A stretch of DNA of 64,000 nucleotides from Roseofilum casamattae BLCC-M143 (GTDB taxonomy: Bacteria; Cyanobacteriota; Cyanobacteriia; Cyanobacteriales; Desertifilaceae), in NCBI RefSeq assembly GCF_030068455.1, contig NZ_JAQOSQ010000001.1, positions 124,001 to 188,000 on the forward strand, written 5' to 3'. A program made the position numbers and the translations under genes. Of the stretch, positions 16,765-26,307 are shown one piece after another. The first letter of the stretch is position 1; each line of letters starts with the position of its first letter. The notes under the pieces are model-generated. The model did no database searches and was not told the DNA's origin. It worked only from the letters and a program-made list of their open reading frames with translations.

Positions 16765-19704
16765 CTAGGATTCGGTTTTCGCCGTCATTCGTGCCAACAA
16801 GCGTTCGATTTCCCCCACCCAGAGAATGGCGGAGGTTCCTCCCCAAATAATTAACCAATCCTGGAGAGAAAGAGGAACGGTTCTAAAGACGGTTCCGCCC
16901 CATTGCACCATGGCAATTTGTCCGAATAGGATAATTGCAGAGATGCTTAAAAATCCGGGACTATCCGACAGATTTTTGAAGATGGATTCTTTAACTCCGA
17001 AGCATTTTGCATTGAACAGGTTCCACCAGTTGACAATAACAAAGGTGGTGAAGAATAAGGAGAGTTCGTAAGGACTGACTTCGCCATCTTGCTGAATATA
17101 GAGCAGGAAAGCAACGAAGAAGACCAAGAACAGAGCTGCCACCGTGAGAATTTGCCGCGCCATAGCTGGGGTAATGATAAAGGCTTTCGGGTCCCGGGGG
17201 CGATCGCGCATGACTTTGGGATTTGCCGGTTCTGTCGCCAGAGCTAAGGCGGCAAAGGTGTCCATAATTAAGTTCACCCATAATAATTGGGTTACTGTTA
17301 GCGGCAGATTGATGTTGATGAACGGTCCGAGGAGAGCGAGGGCACAAGCGGCGACGTTAATAGTGAGCTGGAATAAGAGAAACTTCTGGATATTTTGATA
17401 GAGCGATCGCCCCCACATTACCGCATTCTCAATACTCTTGAAGGAGTGGTCGAGAATAATAATATCGCTGGCATCTTTCGCCACGGAAGTACTCTCTTGT
17501 CCCATAGCCAAACCCACCTGAGCTTGATTCATCGCCGGAGCATCGTTGGTGCCATCTCCAGTGACGGCAACCACTTCGCCATTGTCTTGCAACAGTTTCA
17601 CCAGCCGTTGTTTGTCTCCAGGACGAGCGCGAGAGAGCACTTTTAAATCTTTGACAGCGGTGCGAGCTTCTTCATCATTGAGTTGCGCAAAAGCTTTTCC
17701 GGTAATAAAGCACTCCGAACCATCCTCTTCCGTGACTAATCCGATTTCTCGGGCAATGTGCTGGGCAGTGTTAGAGTTATCGCCGGTGACAATTTTCACT
17801 CCGACACCAGCTCGCTTGCAGGTTTTAATCGCTCGGGGAACATCGGGACGAATGGGATCGGAAATGGCAAAAAAGCCCAGCCAGATCATCGGTTGATTCA
17901 GCATTGGTTCGATTTCAACGTCACTTTCTCGATCGAGAGCAGGGATAGTATCTAAATAGGCTAATCCTAAAATCCTCATGCCCTTGGCTTCGTACTGCTG
18001 GATATCGTTGGCAATTTCACTATGGCTGCGGATCGGTTGTACGCCATCTTTAGTGACCATACGGTTGCATCGGGGGAGGATGACTTCTGGCGCCCCTTTG
18101 ATGTGGAGGATCGGGCATTCAAATCCGGGTGCATAGCCTAAGGTTGCCATGTATTTTCGTTCCGGCGAAAAGGTAAGCTGAGTGAGGATATTGAAAGACT
18201 GGCGTTGGTCTTGATAGTTGCGATCGCGCTCTTCCAACCAGAGCAGGAGAGCGCCCTCGGTAGGATCGCCAATGACGGAAACATTTTCTTTTCCTCCATC
18301 CAAGTCGCAACTGCGTTCTAGGTTGGCCGTACTATTAACGGCGATCGCTTCGGCGATTAAATCCATCTCTCCTGCCAAACAGGCTTGGCTGACTTCCATC
18401 TTATTTAAGGTAATGGTTCCGGTTTTATCGGAACAAATAACCGTAGTCGCGCCAATGGTTTCGCAGGCTTGCATTTGTCGCACCAGAGCATTCTGGCTGG
18501 TCATGCGTCGCATACTGTAGGCGAGGCTGAGGACGACGCTCAGGGGAAGACCTTCGGGAACGGCAACTACAATGATGGCAACGGCGATCGTGAAGTAGGT
18601 GAGTAAGGAGGTGGCGGCGGCTTTGGTAATCCAGGATTGGGGGTTGCTGGGAACCCAATGCAAGAGCCAGCCTACCCCCAATCCGGCCCCCAGCACTAGC
18701 GCTCCGATGGCAAAACTTTTCAGCCATTCCAGGATGCTTTCGTCTTCCAGCCATTCCGGCATTTCGAGTTCGGGTTTGAGGAAACTCAGGCCGTCGTAGA
18801 CAATAGGCAACCAAACTTTAACTAGGGCAATAGCTGCGCTGAGAATGACTAAACCGGTGACGTACCACTGTTGATAGGTGAGAGCGAACTCGTGGGTGAG
18901 GATGCCGCGAAAAATCAGTGCCGCATCGATGAAAACGGCGATCGCCAGTCCGCAAACTCCAATTAACTGACTGAGGCGATCGAGTTGTTGATTGAGGGGA
19001 GTTTTTTCATTCGTCGGACCGCTAGCAGCGCGGGCAGTGTCGCCAATTTCGGTGCGATCGCCCACGGCAATAATTTCCAGGATGCCATGGCCGTCTACGA
19101 CAATCGTACCCCGCAGAGCGCGATCGGGCGAGTAAGCCGTACTATCGACTGAGAGCGTCTCCAGTTGATGAGAAGTTACTTTGGTTACTGGGAGAGTTTC
19201 GCCGGTAAGGCTCGACTCGTTGATTTGAAAAGAAACCGCCCCAACGACAACGCCATCGGCAGGCACTTCATCCCCCGCTTCGAGCAAGATAATATCGCCA
19301 ACGACAATATCTTTTTTTGGAACCGTGGTAAAGATACTATCGCGAACTACGGTAATGGGGACTTCATCATTAACTTGATTGAGAATATTAAACTCTTGCG
19401 TCGCTTTGTACTCGTTAATAAACGCAACGGTGGTGGCGAGAAAAATCGCGATCAGAATGCCGACGCCTTCGATATAATCTCCATCAACAAAACCAATGGC
19501 GATCGCGACCAGAGCAGCAACAATGAGAATGCGAATAATTGGGTCTTCATATTTTTCTAAATAAAGAGTCCACCAGGGAGTTTGTTCGCCAGGAGTGAGT
19601 ATATTAGGGCCGTGGCGATCGCGACTTTCGTCTACTTGTCGGGCAGTTAATCCCCGGAGGTGTTTGGAGTTATCTAGAGTAGCTGTATAGCGTTCAATCG
19701 TCAT
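16765..19704 (-). CDS. Calcium-translocating P2B-type (PMCA-like) ATPase
   Basis: A 979-residue cation pump. The N-terminal cytoplasmic region ends HGPNILTPGEQTPWW, followed by TM1-2, the A-domain with SSLTGETLPV, and TM4 with VPEGLPLSV, which holds the Ca2+-ligand Glu-Gly-Leu-Pro typical of plasma-membrane-type pumps rather than PEGLP of SERCA. The phosphorylation site DKTGTITLNKM is near residue 423, then GDGTNDAPAMNQA, and a C-terminal TM5-10 bundle with NLIMDTFAALALATEP. Export of Ca2+ to the periplasm is expected. There is no calmodulin-binding tail as in animal PMCAs. It converges with copA and lies downstream of bciB on the same strand with a 256-base gap. Confidence 0.93.
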   Translation of the reverse strand: MTIERYTATLDNSKHLRGLTARQVDESRDRHGPNILTPGEQTPWWTLYLEKYEDPIIRILIVAALVAIAIGFVDGDYIEGVGILIAIFLATTVAFINEYKATQEFNILNQVNDEVPITVVRDSIFTTVPKKDIVVGDIILLEAGDEVPADGVVVGAVSFQINESSLTGETLPVTKVTSHQLETLSVDSTAYSPDRALRGTIVVDGHGILEIIAVGDRTEIGDTARAASGPTNEKTPLNQQLDRLSQLIGVCGLAIAVFIDAALIFRGILTHEFALTYQQWYVTGLVILSAAIALVKVWLPIVYDGLSFLKPELEMPEWLEDESILEWLKSFAIGALVLGAGLGVGWLLHWVPSNPQSWITKAAATSLLTYFTIAVAIIVVAVPEGLPLSVVLSLAYSMRRMTSQNALVRQMQACETIGATTVICSDKTGTITLNKMEVSQACLAGEMDLIAEAIAVNSTANLERSCDLDGGKENVSVIGDPTEGALLLWLEERDRNYQDQRQSFNILTQLTFSPERKYMATLGYAPGFECPILHIKGAPEVILPRCNRMVTKDGVQPIRSHSEIANDIQQYEAKGMRILGLAYLDTIPALDRESDVEIEPMLNQPMIWLGFFAISDPIRPDVPRAIKTCKRAGVGVKIVTGDNSNTAQHIAREIGLVTEEDGSECFITGKAFAQLNDEEARTAVKDLKVLSRARPGDKQRLVKLLQDNGEVVAVTGDGTNDAPAMNQAQVGLAMGQESTSVAKDASDIIILDHSFKSIENAVMWGRSLYQNIQKFLLFQLTINVAACALALLGPFININLPLTVTQLLWVNLIMDTFAALALATEPANPKVMRDRPRDPKAFIITPAMARQILTVAALFLVFFVAFLLYIQQDGEVSPYELSLFFTTFVIVNWWNLFNAKCFGVKESIFKNLSDSPGFLSISAIILFGQIAMVQWGGTVFRTVPLSLQDWLIIWGGTSAILWVGEIERLLARMTAKTES

Positions 19705-19960
19705 TAGATTCTACTATCGAATGGGGTTAAAGGAGGATAAAAGCAGGGCATAGGGCTATTGCTCTCTGTTTTCATCATGACTGAAGTCAAGAGAAATGGC
19801 AGGAACTTCGCCCTAGAACTCGGGCAGCTCGCGATCGCAGTTACGTGTCTCTGCGTCGATGGCTTGGAGAAGAGTCTTGTGGTAATAGAACGGGACGGTA
19901 TTGCGATCGCCCGTTGTCTGCGATCGATCGGATAACGAGCGAGGTACTCATGGCAGCGTA

Positions 19961-21157
19961 TTAGTCCGGAAGCTGATATTGACCGACAATTTTCTTCGCA
20001 AACTCGGGCACGTGTTCCTCGAGTTTTTCTGGATGCTGGCGCTTGACGTATAGGTAGTTGCGGGTAAAGTGAGAGTCGATGGAAAAGCGGGCGTATTCCA
20101 AACCTTTCGGGCCGACTCGTTCGATGACCACTCCCATGAGTTTCGCCGCCCACATGGGTAGGGTAACGCCTTTATCGTAAGCGGGAATACTTTGCTGTAC
20201 GGCATTGCGGCGATCGCCTTTCGACATCACCGGTTGCGTTTCCAGTTGATTCCAGGCGCTATCGAGCAGTTCTTGTCCGGTTTCATTACGAACCATAATC
20301 CACTGCCAACCAAAGGGAGCGCCCATGTATCCGACAACTAAATCGGCCAGAGCATTGGTATAGTCAAAACAACTCATGCACGAGGGCGCAAACACATCTT
20401 TGAGTTCCTTTGTATTCAGTCCAAAAAAGGGTACGGTTTCCGTAGAACCATCTTCGTGTTTAAAGTGGACGCGGAAGTCTTGCATGAATTCGTAATGAAC
20501 CACCGTATCCGGCGATCGGCTCGTGGTATCTAAGAATTTTTGCAAGCCCGCGCGAGTCACATTATCGACGCAAGGGGTTCCTAACACATAGAGTTTTTCC
20601 AGTCCGAGTTCTTTTTCCACCGCCCGCAGTGCTTGGATTTGGCAGCCAACTCCAATAACTAGCAGGCGTTTCATCCCCGACTGTTCTACTTCCTCTAGTA
20701 TAGACAAATTTGGTGACAGTGTGGGCTTATTCACTCGAGCCGCCAGAATTTCTTCCGGAGTACGGGCAATGACGGGCATGGGTTGAAAACGATCCTCAGC
20801 CGTGTTTTGTACGCATACAACGCCTTCTACCTTGCCCTGAGTCAACATTTCGATCGCAATAGTACTGACAATTCCCGTCCATTGCGCTCCGGCGATCGGT
20901 TCGATCTTCCGCGCCGCCATCATTGTGTCATGAACGCCAAAGTAGAGTTCTTCCGGATTATCTAAATCTCTCGCTCTCCCATGACTCTGGGTTTCCAGTT
21001 CCGGAATTTGCTGATTGATAAACGCACAGGCTTCTTTGACGTAGTGGATATAGGAGGTATCGCACAGTCCGCATTCGCTACAGAGTTCTTTTGCCGGACG
21101 GACGCTCCCTGGCTTGAGTCCTTTGGCTTTATGATGTTTGCGGGCAGTAGAGGTCAT
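19961..21157 (-). CDS. bciB: Ferredoxin-dependent divinyl (proto)chlorophyllide 8-vinyl reductase
   Basis: A 398-residue iron-sulfur flavoprotein of the F420-hydrogenase beta-subunit superfamily, which also contains plant 7-hydroxymethyl chlorophyll a reductase. It reduces the 8-vinyl group to ethyl during chlorophyll synthesis, using ferredoxin electrons. Cysteine clusters are CSECGLCD near residue 27, GTPCVDNVTR in the middle, and SCMSCFDYTNALADLVVGYMG, which together supply two [4Fe-4S] sites. The length equals that of Synechocystis Slr1923, the cyanobacterial BciB. In this lineage it presumably replaces the NADPH-dependent BciA. It is divergent from hspA, with 265 bases between the starts. 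Confidence 0.9.
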   Translation of the reverse strand: MTSTARKHHKAKGLKPGSVRPAKELCSECGLCDTSYIHYVKEACAFINQQIPELETQSHGRARDLDNPEELYFGVHDTMMAARKIEPIAGAQWTGIVSTIAIEMLTQGKVEGVVCVQNTAEDRFQPMPVIARTPEEILAARVNKPTLSPNLSILEEVEQSGMKRLLVIGVGCQIQALRAVEKELGLEKLYVLGTPCVDNVTRAGLQKFLDTTSRSPDTVVHYEFMQDFRVHFKHEDGSTETVPFFGLNTKELKDVFAPSCMSCFDYTNALADLVVGYMGAPFGWQWIMVRNETGQELLDSAWNQLETQPVMSKGDRRNAVQQSIPAYDKGVTLPMWAAKLMGVVIERVGPKGLEYARFSIDSHFTRNYLYVKRQHPEKLEEHVPEFAKKIVGQYQLPD

Positions 21158-21255
21158 GAAAAAAAGAGAGTTGTAAAAGGATCGGGTTGTATGGCCATAC
21201 CGCTACCGAGAAACCTGGCGTTATGGACGAATTTTCCTTAATTTTAGCAAAACCT

Positions 21256-21308
21256 GGGGCAACCCACCCCTCTAGCTCCCCTCCCAGAAGATGGGGGTGG
21301 GTTGCTCC
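21256..21308. repeat. Inverted repeat between bciB and hspA
   Basis: GGGGCAACCCACCCC (21256-21270) pairs with GGGGGTGGGTTGCTCC (21293-21308), leaving a 22-base loop. It lies between two divergent starts, about 115 bases upstream of hspA and 100 bases upstream of bciB, so it would fold in a leader or sit beside the promoters. It looks like another dispersed cyanobacterial hairpin rather than the HrcA operator: the CIRCE half-site TTAGCACTC is absent. Confidence 0.55.
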
Positions 21309-21422
21309 CACGAGTACGGAGAGTTGCACTTCTTTGGGGAGAAGAACCGAACTCCATCGCTGGGACGGGTTTGTTAGAGTAAATTCATGAAACAAAACCA
21401 AGTCTTTTAGGAGATCTAAATC

Positions 21423-21860
21423 ATGGCTTTAATTCGCTTAGAACCCTTTCGCGAAATCGATACAATTCAACGACAAATGAATCGCTTATTAGATGAAATA
21501 ATGCCGAAAGAAGTGATGTACGATCGCGCTAGTTTTATTCCTGCTGCGGAATTAGAGGAAACGCCGGAAGCCTTTACGCTGAAGCTGGAAGTTCCGGGAT
21601 TGAATGCGGAAGATCTCGATATTCAAGTGACGGCGGAATCTGTTTCTATTGCGGGCGAACGGCGCAGCGAAAAGACTTCGGAAGACAATGGTGTCAGTCG
21701 CTCTGAGTTTCGCTACGGTAAGTTCCAACGGGTTATTCCTCTACCCAACCGCGTACAAAATAATCATGTGGAAGCGGAGTATAAAGATGGGATTTTGCAC
21801 TTGACTCTGCCGAAGGTTGAAGAGGAGCAACATAAGGTGGTGAAAGTCAAAGTTGGCTAA
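21423..21860 (+). CDS. hspA: Small heat-shock protein (Hsp20, alpha-crystallin family)
   Basis: A 145-residue chaperone that holds unfolding proteins and, in cyanobacteria, also associates with thylakoids and phycobiliproteins under heat. The alpha-crystallin domain spans about residues 40-140, with FTLKLEVPGLNAEDLDIQV, the GERR strand, EFRYGKFQRVIPLP and AEYKDGILHLTLPK, all family hallmarks. The C-terminal IxI/V-type motif is present as VVKVKV. A good Shine-Dalgarno AGGAG stands 9 bases before the ATG, unusually clear for this genome. A strong intrinsic terminator follows at 21937. Heat induction is expected, but no CIRCE element is seen. Confidence 0.95.
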   Translation: MALIRLEPFREIDTIQRQMNRLLDEIMPKEVMYDRASFIPAAELEETPEAFTLKLEVPGLNAEDLDIQVTAESVSIAGERRSEKTSEDNGVSRSEFRYGKFQRVIPLPNRVQNNHVEAEYKDGILHLTLPKVEEEQHKVVKVKVG

Positions 21861-21936
21861 TCTGATTTTCGGGAGAATGATTTGGAGTGCGCTCTCTTCG
21901 TTGCGATCGATAATTCTCCCATAGTTTTCTAGGTTC

Positions 21937-21978
21937 ATTGGTTGAGTTTGTATTGCCGAACTCAACCAATTTTTCTTT
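21937..21978 (+). terminator. Intrinsic terminator of hspA
   Basis: A 12-bp perfect stem, ATTGGTTGAGTT (21937-21948) and AACTCAACCAAT (21959-21970), with a 10-base loop, is followed by TTTTCTTT. It lies 76 bases after the hspA stop. On the opposite strand it is followed by fewer T residues and lies beyond the stop of cobW (22006), so it may stop both converging transcripts. Confidence 0.85.
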
Positions 21979-22005
21979 GCTTTAAGCTAAATCTGCTTTT
22001 GCACG

Positions 22006-23040
22006 CTAAATGTTTGCGATCGCATCGAGTGGCTCGCGCTTCAATTCTCGACCGATAAATACCAGACGAGTTTGTCTGGGTTCGTCGGGTTTCCAAAGGC
22101 GATCGTAAAAGGTATCGAAACGGTTGCCAACCCCTTGCAAAACTAAGCGCATGGGTTTATTTGGAACGGAAACAAATCCTTTAATTCGATAGATTTCTTG
22201 TTCGGCAACCTGTTGCTGTAACTGGTCGATTAAGGCTTGCGGATCGAACGCGCGATCGCAAATTAACTCCACTGAATTAATGTCATCATCGTGGTCGTGT
22301 TCTTCTTCATGGTCGTGATGGCTGGGACGACTGTCTAAGTTATCTTCAACAGCGGCATTAAATCCGAGCAAAACCTGTGCGTCAATTTCCCCATTGTTGC
22401 AGTTCACTTGCTTCACTGAAGGCGAAACTTCTTGCTGCAACCAAGATTGAACTTGCTCTAAACCAGCGGACTCTACTAAATCGGTTTTCGTCAATAAAAT
22501 TAAGTCAGCACAGGCTAATTGATCTTCAAATAACTCCTCAATTGGGGTTTCGTGGTCTAGATTTGGATCGGCTTGTCGCTGTTCTTCTAATGCGTCTAAG
22601 TCGCCGACGAGAGTTCCACTCGAAAGTGCGTGCGCATCAACGACAGTTACCACTCCATCCACGGTGGCTCCATTCCGAATTTCCGGCCAGCGAAAGGCTT
22701 GGATGAGAGGTTTGGGAAGCGCGAGTCCGGAGGTTTCAATGACAATAGAATCGATGGTTTCTCGCCGTTGCAATAGTTGTTGCATGGTGGGATAAAATTC
22801 TTCTTGCACGGTGCAACAGAGACAGCCATTGGTCAGTTCGACAATATTATTCTCAGCTTCATTTTCATCGTCGCACACTTGACAGGAACGCAACAGGTCG
22901 CCATCAATGCCGACTTCCCCAAATTCATTGACTAAAACGGCGATTTTACGACCGTCGTTATTTTGCAATAAATTGCGGATGAGGGTGGTTTTTCCGGCGC
23001 CAAGAAATCCAGTGATGATGGTTACGGGAATTTTATGCAT
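22006..23040 (-). CDS. cobW: CobW-type metallochaperone GTPase (COG0523)
   Basis: A 344-residue G3E P-loop GTPase. Motifs are Walker A GFLGAGKTT near residue 10, NEFGEVGIDG, the metal-binding CxCC (NGCLCCTV, a COG0523 hallmark) and TKTDL. An internal His/Asp/Glu-rich stretch (SHHDHEEEHDHDDD) lies before the C-terminal domain ending in VFIGREL. CobW proteins deliver Co(II) for cobalamin synthesis; other COG0523 proteins handle zinc. Lying directly downstream of cbiMNQO argues for cobalt. The frame is open upstream for another 42 codons, but that segment crosses a dispersed repeat, and MHKIPVTIITG is the normal family start, so 23040 is chosen. Confidence 0.87.
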   Translation of the reverse strand: MHKIPVTIITGFLGAGKTTLIRNLLQNNDGRKIAVLVNEFGEVGIDGDLLRSCQVCDDENEAENNIVELTNGCLCCTVQEEFYPTMQQLLQRRETIDSIVIETSGLALPKPLIQAFRWPEIRNGATVDGVVTVVDAHALSSGTLVGDLDALEEQRQADPNLDHETPIEELFEDQLACADLILLTKTDLVESAGLEQVQSWLQQEVSPSVKQVNCNNGEIDAQVLLGFNAAVEDNLDSRPSHHDHEEEHDHDDDINSVELICDRAFDPQALIDQLQQQVAEQEIYRIKGFVSVPNKPMRLVLQGVGNRFDTFYDRLWKPDEPRQTRLVFIGRELKREPLDAIANI

Positions 23041-23110
23041 GGTAGATAGTTTATTGCGAGTATAGTTTGATAATACAATGCTTTGCGCTGAAGAATAGAT
23101 AGTAAAGCCA

Positions 23111-23166
23111 ATGAGAGCTGAGCAAAGTCGAAGCTCGGCCGGACTTCGACTTCGCTCAGTCCTCAT
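23111..23166. repeat. Imperfect hairpin repeat between cbiO and cobW
   Basis: Arms at 23111-23133 and 23143-23166 pair around GCTCGGCCG: GCAAAGTCGAAG against CTTCGACTTCGC, with the outer ends ATGAG and CTCAT also pairing. The CTTCGACTTCGCTCAGTC type is a common dispersed cyanobacterial repeat. It separates cbiO from cobW and could reduce read-through from the riboswitch-controlled transcript or protect the upstream message. Confidence 0.6.
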
Positions 23167-23177
23167 GCAATCCCTAC

Positions 23178-24017
23178 CTAAGATTGGGAGTTAAATCGGG
23201 TTTTCCAATCTCGTATAGTTCGCGGAACTGGAGTATTGGGAGGACGAATATCCCTGGGGAGAGAATGCCATAATTCCCAGATAGATGGAAGTCCTAAACC
23301 CATTTCTTCCAGTCGAGATTGTTGGGAAAATACGGTAGTTGCATCGCCTTCGAGAATGAGGTTACCGCGATCGATGATAATAAACCAATCTGCCCATTGA
23401 TAGGCAAAATTGAGGTTGTGAGTTGCGATCGCAATTGTCGTTCCCCGTTCTTCTATTTTGCCTAATTCTTGCAATAAGGTTTGCATTTGTTGGGGATCTA
23501 AATAAGCGGTAGGTTCGTCGAGCAGAAGTAGTTGCGGTTGAATGGCCATGACTCCGGCTAGGGCAACTCGTCGCTTTTGTCCTAAGCTGAGATGATGGAG
23601 GGGAGTATGAGCAATCTCTTGCAGTTGAAAATTTGCGATCGCCTCGTCAATCCGGCGCAGAATTTCTGCTTCTGGAAGTTCTAAATTGCACAGTCCGTAA
23701 GAGATATCGTCGGCAACAGTTCCCGCGACTAATTGGTGTTCGGGATTTTGAAAAGCCAATCCAATATTTTCTCGCCATTGTCTTAATTGGTTTGCTCGAT
23801 AATCCAGCGGTTGACCTTGCCAAAAGATCTGACCTTGGTTAATTTGATATAAGCCAGTCATTAAGAGTAGCAAGGTCGATTTTCCCGAGCCATTACGACC
23901 TAATAAGACAATTTTGCGATCGCGCTCCAGCTTCAGGCTAAACCGATCGAAGGTTGGCATAGTTTGCCCTGGATAACAATAGCTAATTTGGTTCAGTTCG
24001 AGCAACGGTACGGCCAT
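23178..24017 (-). CDS. cbiO: Cobalt ECF transporter ATPase CbiO
   Basis: A 279-residue ABC ATPase that powers the cobalt energy-coupling-factor transporter. It has Walker A GRNGSGKST near residue 40, Q-loop LAFQNPEHQL, signature LSLGQKRRVALAG, Walker B LLLLDEPTAYLD and the switch His in IATHNLNF. QNPEHQ and SLGQKRR are typical of CbiO/EcfA rather than of importers with periplasmic binding proteins. It is the last transporter gene of the cbiM-N-Q-O unit, starting 12 bases after the cbiQ stop. Confidence 0.93.
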   Translation of the reverse strand: MAVPLLELNQISYCYPGQTMPTFDRFSLKLERDRKIVLLGRNGSGKSTLLLLMTGLYQINQGQIFWQGQPLDYRANQLRQWRENIGLAFQNPEHQLVAGTVADDISYGLCNLELPEAEILRRIDEAIANFQLQEIAHTPLHHLSLGQKRRVALAGVMAIQPQLLLLDEPTAYLDPQQMQTLLQELGKIEERGTTIAIATHNLNFAYQWADWFIIIDRGNLILEGDATTVFSQQSRLEEMGLGLPSIWELWHSLPRDIRPPNTPVPRTIRDWKTRFNSQS

Positions 24018-24029
24018 AGCTATCTGAGG

Positions 24030-24827
24030 TTATGCGAATCGCAAATAGAGGTCTAAACCCATAAGGAAGGCGAGAGATAAGGTTGCTTCCCGTTCGTGAC
24101 GCGGCGATCGCTGATAGGTTTGGGTTGACAAAATTTGGAATTTGTGCATAAAACCCCGCGCGATCGCCCCTAAAGCAAAGCGATGGTAGTCGGTTAAGCT
24201 GCGATGCAATAGTTGTTGAATCAATAAACTAGAACTGCGCAAACTAAGACCGAATGTGCGATATCCCCCTCTTGCTTGCTGGGCTAATTTTAGCTCTCTC
24301 GCTGTTTTCTGCAATACCCAAATTAAGCGATACATGAGCAACATTAACTCCAAGAGAATTTCCGGACAACGCCATTGGCGCAAGATGGAAATAATTGCGA
24401 TCGCGGGAACGGTGAGCATGAGAAAAAAGAAACAAGAAAGACCAGCCAGAGCGCGCAAGATGAGCTGAGTAAATAATTCTAGATTCGTCTGAGAAACCGA
24501 CCAATAGATTGACCCCATTGCTCCGCCCAAAATCTGTTGAGTGGTATTAATATTCTCGGAACTTGCCCACTGAATATCTACGAGCAATGCCAGAGAACTC
24601 ATCATAATAAAGGAGGAACCACCCAGCAACAGCTTCAGGTAAAACTGGAGAGGAATTTTAGCGTAGATAATCGTCCATACAGCCATTAACAGACTAATAC
24701 AAACTTGGGTGACTGGTTGGGCAACTAGGGCAAAAAGCAATCCCAGCAAACTAAACGTTAACTTTTGTTCCGGAGGCAGTCGCTTCAAACTATTAGTGTA
24801 TGCCCAAGTATCCGTCGGTAGACCCAT
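24030..24827 (-). CDS. cbiQ: Cobalt ECF transporter transmembrane subunit CbiQ
   Basis: A 265-residue T-component linking the substrate subunit to CbiO. It has about five hydrophobic helices, for example LTFSLLGLLFALVAQPV and FILMSSLALLV-like stretches. The coupling-helix signatures of the family are visible as ELKLAQQARGGYRTFG (the first Ala-Arg-Gly motif) and FALGAIARGFMHKF (the second). These two Arg-containing motifs contact the ATPase. The gene lies 20 bases after cbiN and 12 bases before cbiO, consistent with one transcript under the cobalamin riboswitch. Confidence 0.9.
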   Translation of the reverse strand: MGLPTDTWAYTNSLKRLPPEQKLTFSLLGLLFALVAQPVTQVCISLLMAVWTIIYAKIPLQFYLKLLLGGSSFIMMSSLALLVDIQWASSENINTTQQILGGAMGSIYWSVSQTNLELFTQLILRALAGLSCFFFLMLTVPAIAIISILRQWRCPEILLELMLLMYRLIWVLQKTARELKLAQQARGGYRTFGLSLRSSSLLIQQLLHRSLTDYHRFALGAIARGFMHKFQILSTQTYQRSPRHEREATLSLAFLMGLDLYLRFA

Positions 24828-24847
24828 GGAAATTAACTCAATTCAAC

Positions 24848-25180
24848 CTACGAGTTCGAGTCATCAGGTACTGCAGTGTTTGGCTGAGAACGACCGCGAT
24901 ACCAACCGATGCCATAGCCCAAGATTCCCGCACCGAAGGCAGCTTGCAGGGCAAATAATAATGATTCGGTCTCGCCACCGGGAGGTTCGAGTAGGGGGTT
25001 AAACCAAGGTTCGTATTCGGAATTAATGTCGGTAATAATATCTTCGGCTTGCCCGTCCGCACCACCAAATTCGCTATCTTTAATGACGATTAGAGGAAAG
25101 ACGGTTATGGCAATAATGGCGAGCAATAATATCTGGTTCGGCCAGCCACGAGAATTGGAGTCAAGTTCAGTTTTATTCAT
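24848..25180 (-). CDS. cbiN: Cobalt transport auxiliary protein CbiN
   Basis: A 110-residue protein with two membrane helices: [16 protein letters not shown] (about residues 17-33) and [21 protein letters not shown] (about 74-94). They are joined by an acidic extracytoplasmic loop containing [15 protein letters not shown], the CbiN hallmark. CbiN loads Co2+ into the CbiM cavity. Its ATG overlaps the cbiM stop by four bases (ATGA), so translation of the pair is coupled. Confidence 0.92.
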   Translation of the reverse strand: MNKTELDSNSRGWPNQILLLAIIAITVFPLIVIKDSEFGGADGQAEDIITDINSEYEPWFNPLLEPPGGETESLLFALQAAFGAGILGYGIGWYRGRSQPNTAVPDDSNS

Positions 25181-25971
25181 GCGGTTTTGGAGTCGATTAA
25201 ATTCAATACTTTTAATTCGGTTTGGGAATAGGCCGTCAAACCATTCCAGACCATGACGGTTAATAATCCTTCAATAATTGCCAGCGGAATTTGCGTTAGA
25301 GCAAAGATACTAGCAAATTTAAGAAATGCACCGACAATTCCACCGGTCTCTAGTGGAAAAGCGAGAGCTAATTGCAAGGAAGTGACCAGATAGGTGGCGA
25401 GATTGCCAATAGCAGCGGCGAGAAAAATACTTAAACTTTGGCGATCGCAAATGGCCATAACGAGACGATAAACCCCAAAGGCGACAAAGGGCCCGACAAC
25501 AGCCATAGAAACCGCATTGGCTCCCAGAGTCGTCAGACCTCCATGGGCGAGTAATAAGGCTTGGAAGAGCAGCACTAAACTGCCCAATACGGTCATGGTA
25601 GACGGGCCGAATAAAATGGCTCCGAGTCCCGTACCGGTGGGGTGGGAAGAACTTCCGGTAACCGAAGGAATTTTCAGTGCGGAAAGGACGAAAGCGAAGG
25701 CTCCGGAAAGAGCGAGCAGGAGCTTGAGTTCGGGATGCTGTTGTACGGTTTGGTTAATCCGATATAACCCTAAACCGAAGAAGGGAAGAAAGAGGAGCCA
25801 CCAAAACAGGGCCCAGCCGAAGGGAAGAAATCCTTCCATCACGTGCATGGCTTGCGCGGGGGCAGGAATGAGAGATAGTAATAGGGTAGTGGCAAAAGCA
25901 AGCAGGGTCCAAAGAAGCCGACGACCCCATCGCAATGGCCGAAATGGCGCTGTACGCTGGCGATAATTCAT
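25177..25971 (-). CDS. cbiM: Cobalt ECF transporter substrate-specific subunit CbiM
   Basis: A 264-residue S-component. An N-terminal signal-like segment ends [15 protein letters not shown]. The His in MHVMEG becomes the N-terminal Co2+ ligand region in mature CbiM, and this motif distinguishes CbiM from unrelated permeases. Six or seven further hydrophobic helices follow, with [14 protein letters not shown] and [21 protein letters not shown] matching the family. An upstream in-frame start (26022) adds 17 unsupported residues, so the ATG at 25971 is chosen. A cobalamin riboswitch lies 187 bases upstream, meaning the operon should be shut off when B12 is plentiful. Confidence 0.94.
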   Translation of the reverse strand: MNYRQRTAPFRPLRWGRRLLWTLLAFATTLLLSLIPAPAQAMHVMEGFLPFGWALFWWLLFLPFFGLGLYRINQTVQQHPELKLLLALSGAFAFVLSALKIPSVTGSSSHPTGTGLGAILFGPSTMTVLGSLVLLFQALLLAHGGLTTLGANAVSMAVVGPFVAFGVYRLVMAICDRQSLSIFLAAAIGNLATYLVTSLQLALAFPLETGGIVGAFLKFASIFALTQIPLAIIEGLLTVMVWNGLTAYSQTELKVLNLIDSKTA

Positions 25972-26157
25972 TATGAGATTCAGTGAAAAATAATGGAATT
26001 GAGTAGAGAGCTGCGATCGCAACAGCGGGCGAGCTGAATCGTCTCTCCACTAATTTGGGGTTACTGCAGACTCTGGCAGCTAGGACTTAATGTAATGTTA
26101 AGGAATTCAAGGAAGACGTTCATTCTGTACCTCGCAGAATTATCATGGCAACAGTCA

Positions 26158-26298
26158 ATTCGGCGGGCATCCTGACTTAGAGATATTCTCAGCAACAACA
26201 GACATAGCTGAAGATCTCCTTACAGTTGCGGGACAGCGCTGGATTTACACCAGACTTTCCCCGTTACCTCTGATGGCTGCTCCCCACCAGAACCGAAT
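26158..26298 (-). promoter_or_regulatory. Cobalamin (AdoCbl) riboswitch controlling cbiMNQO
   Basis: Read on the minus strand, the closing stem is ATTCGG/CCGAAT at the outer ends. Inside it are the family's conserved segments: GGGGAAAGTCTGGTG, the B12 box AGCGCTGTCCCGCAACTGTA, and the 3' segment GTCAGGATGCCCGCC. Their order and spacing are those of the cobalamin aptamer. The aptamer lies between a TATAAT box (26308) and cbiM (start 25971). The 186 bases after it must hold the expression platform; I did not resolve whether it acts on termination or on ribosome access. Confidence 0.95.
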
Positions 26299-26307
26299 TA
26301 TCCCAGG

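Noticed and set aside
21158-21422. Possible CIRCE/HrcA operator before hspA
   Set aside because: The half-sites TTAGCACTC and GAGTGCTAA are absent; only an unrelated GC-rich hairpin is present.
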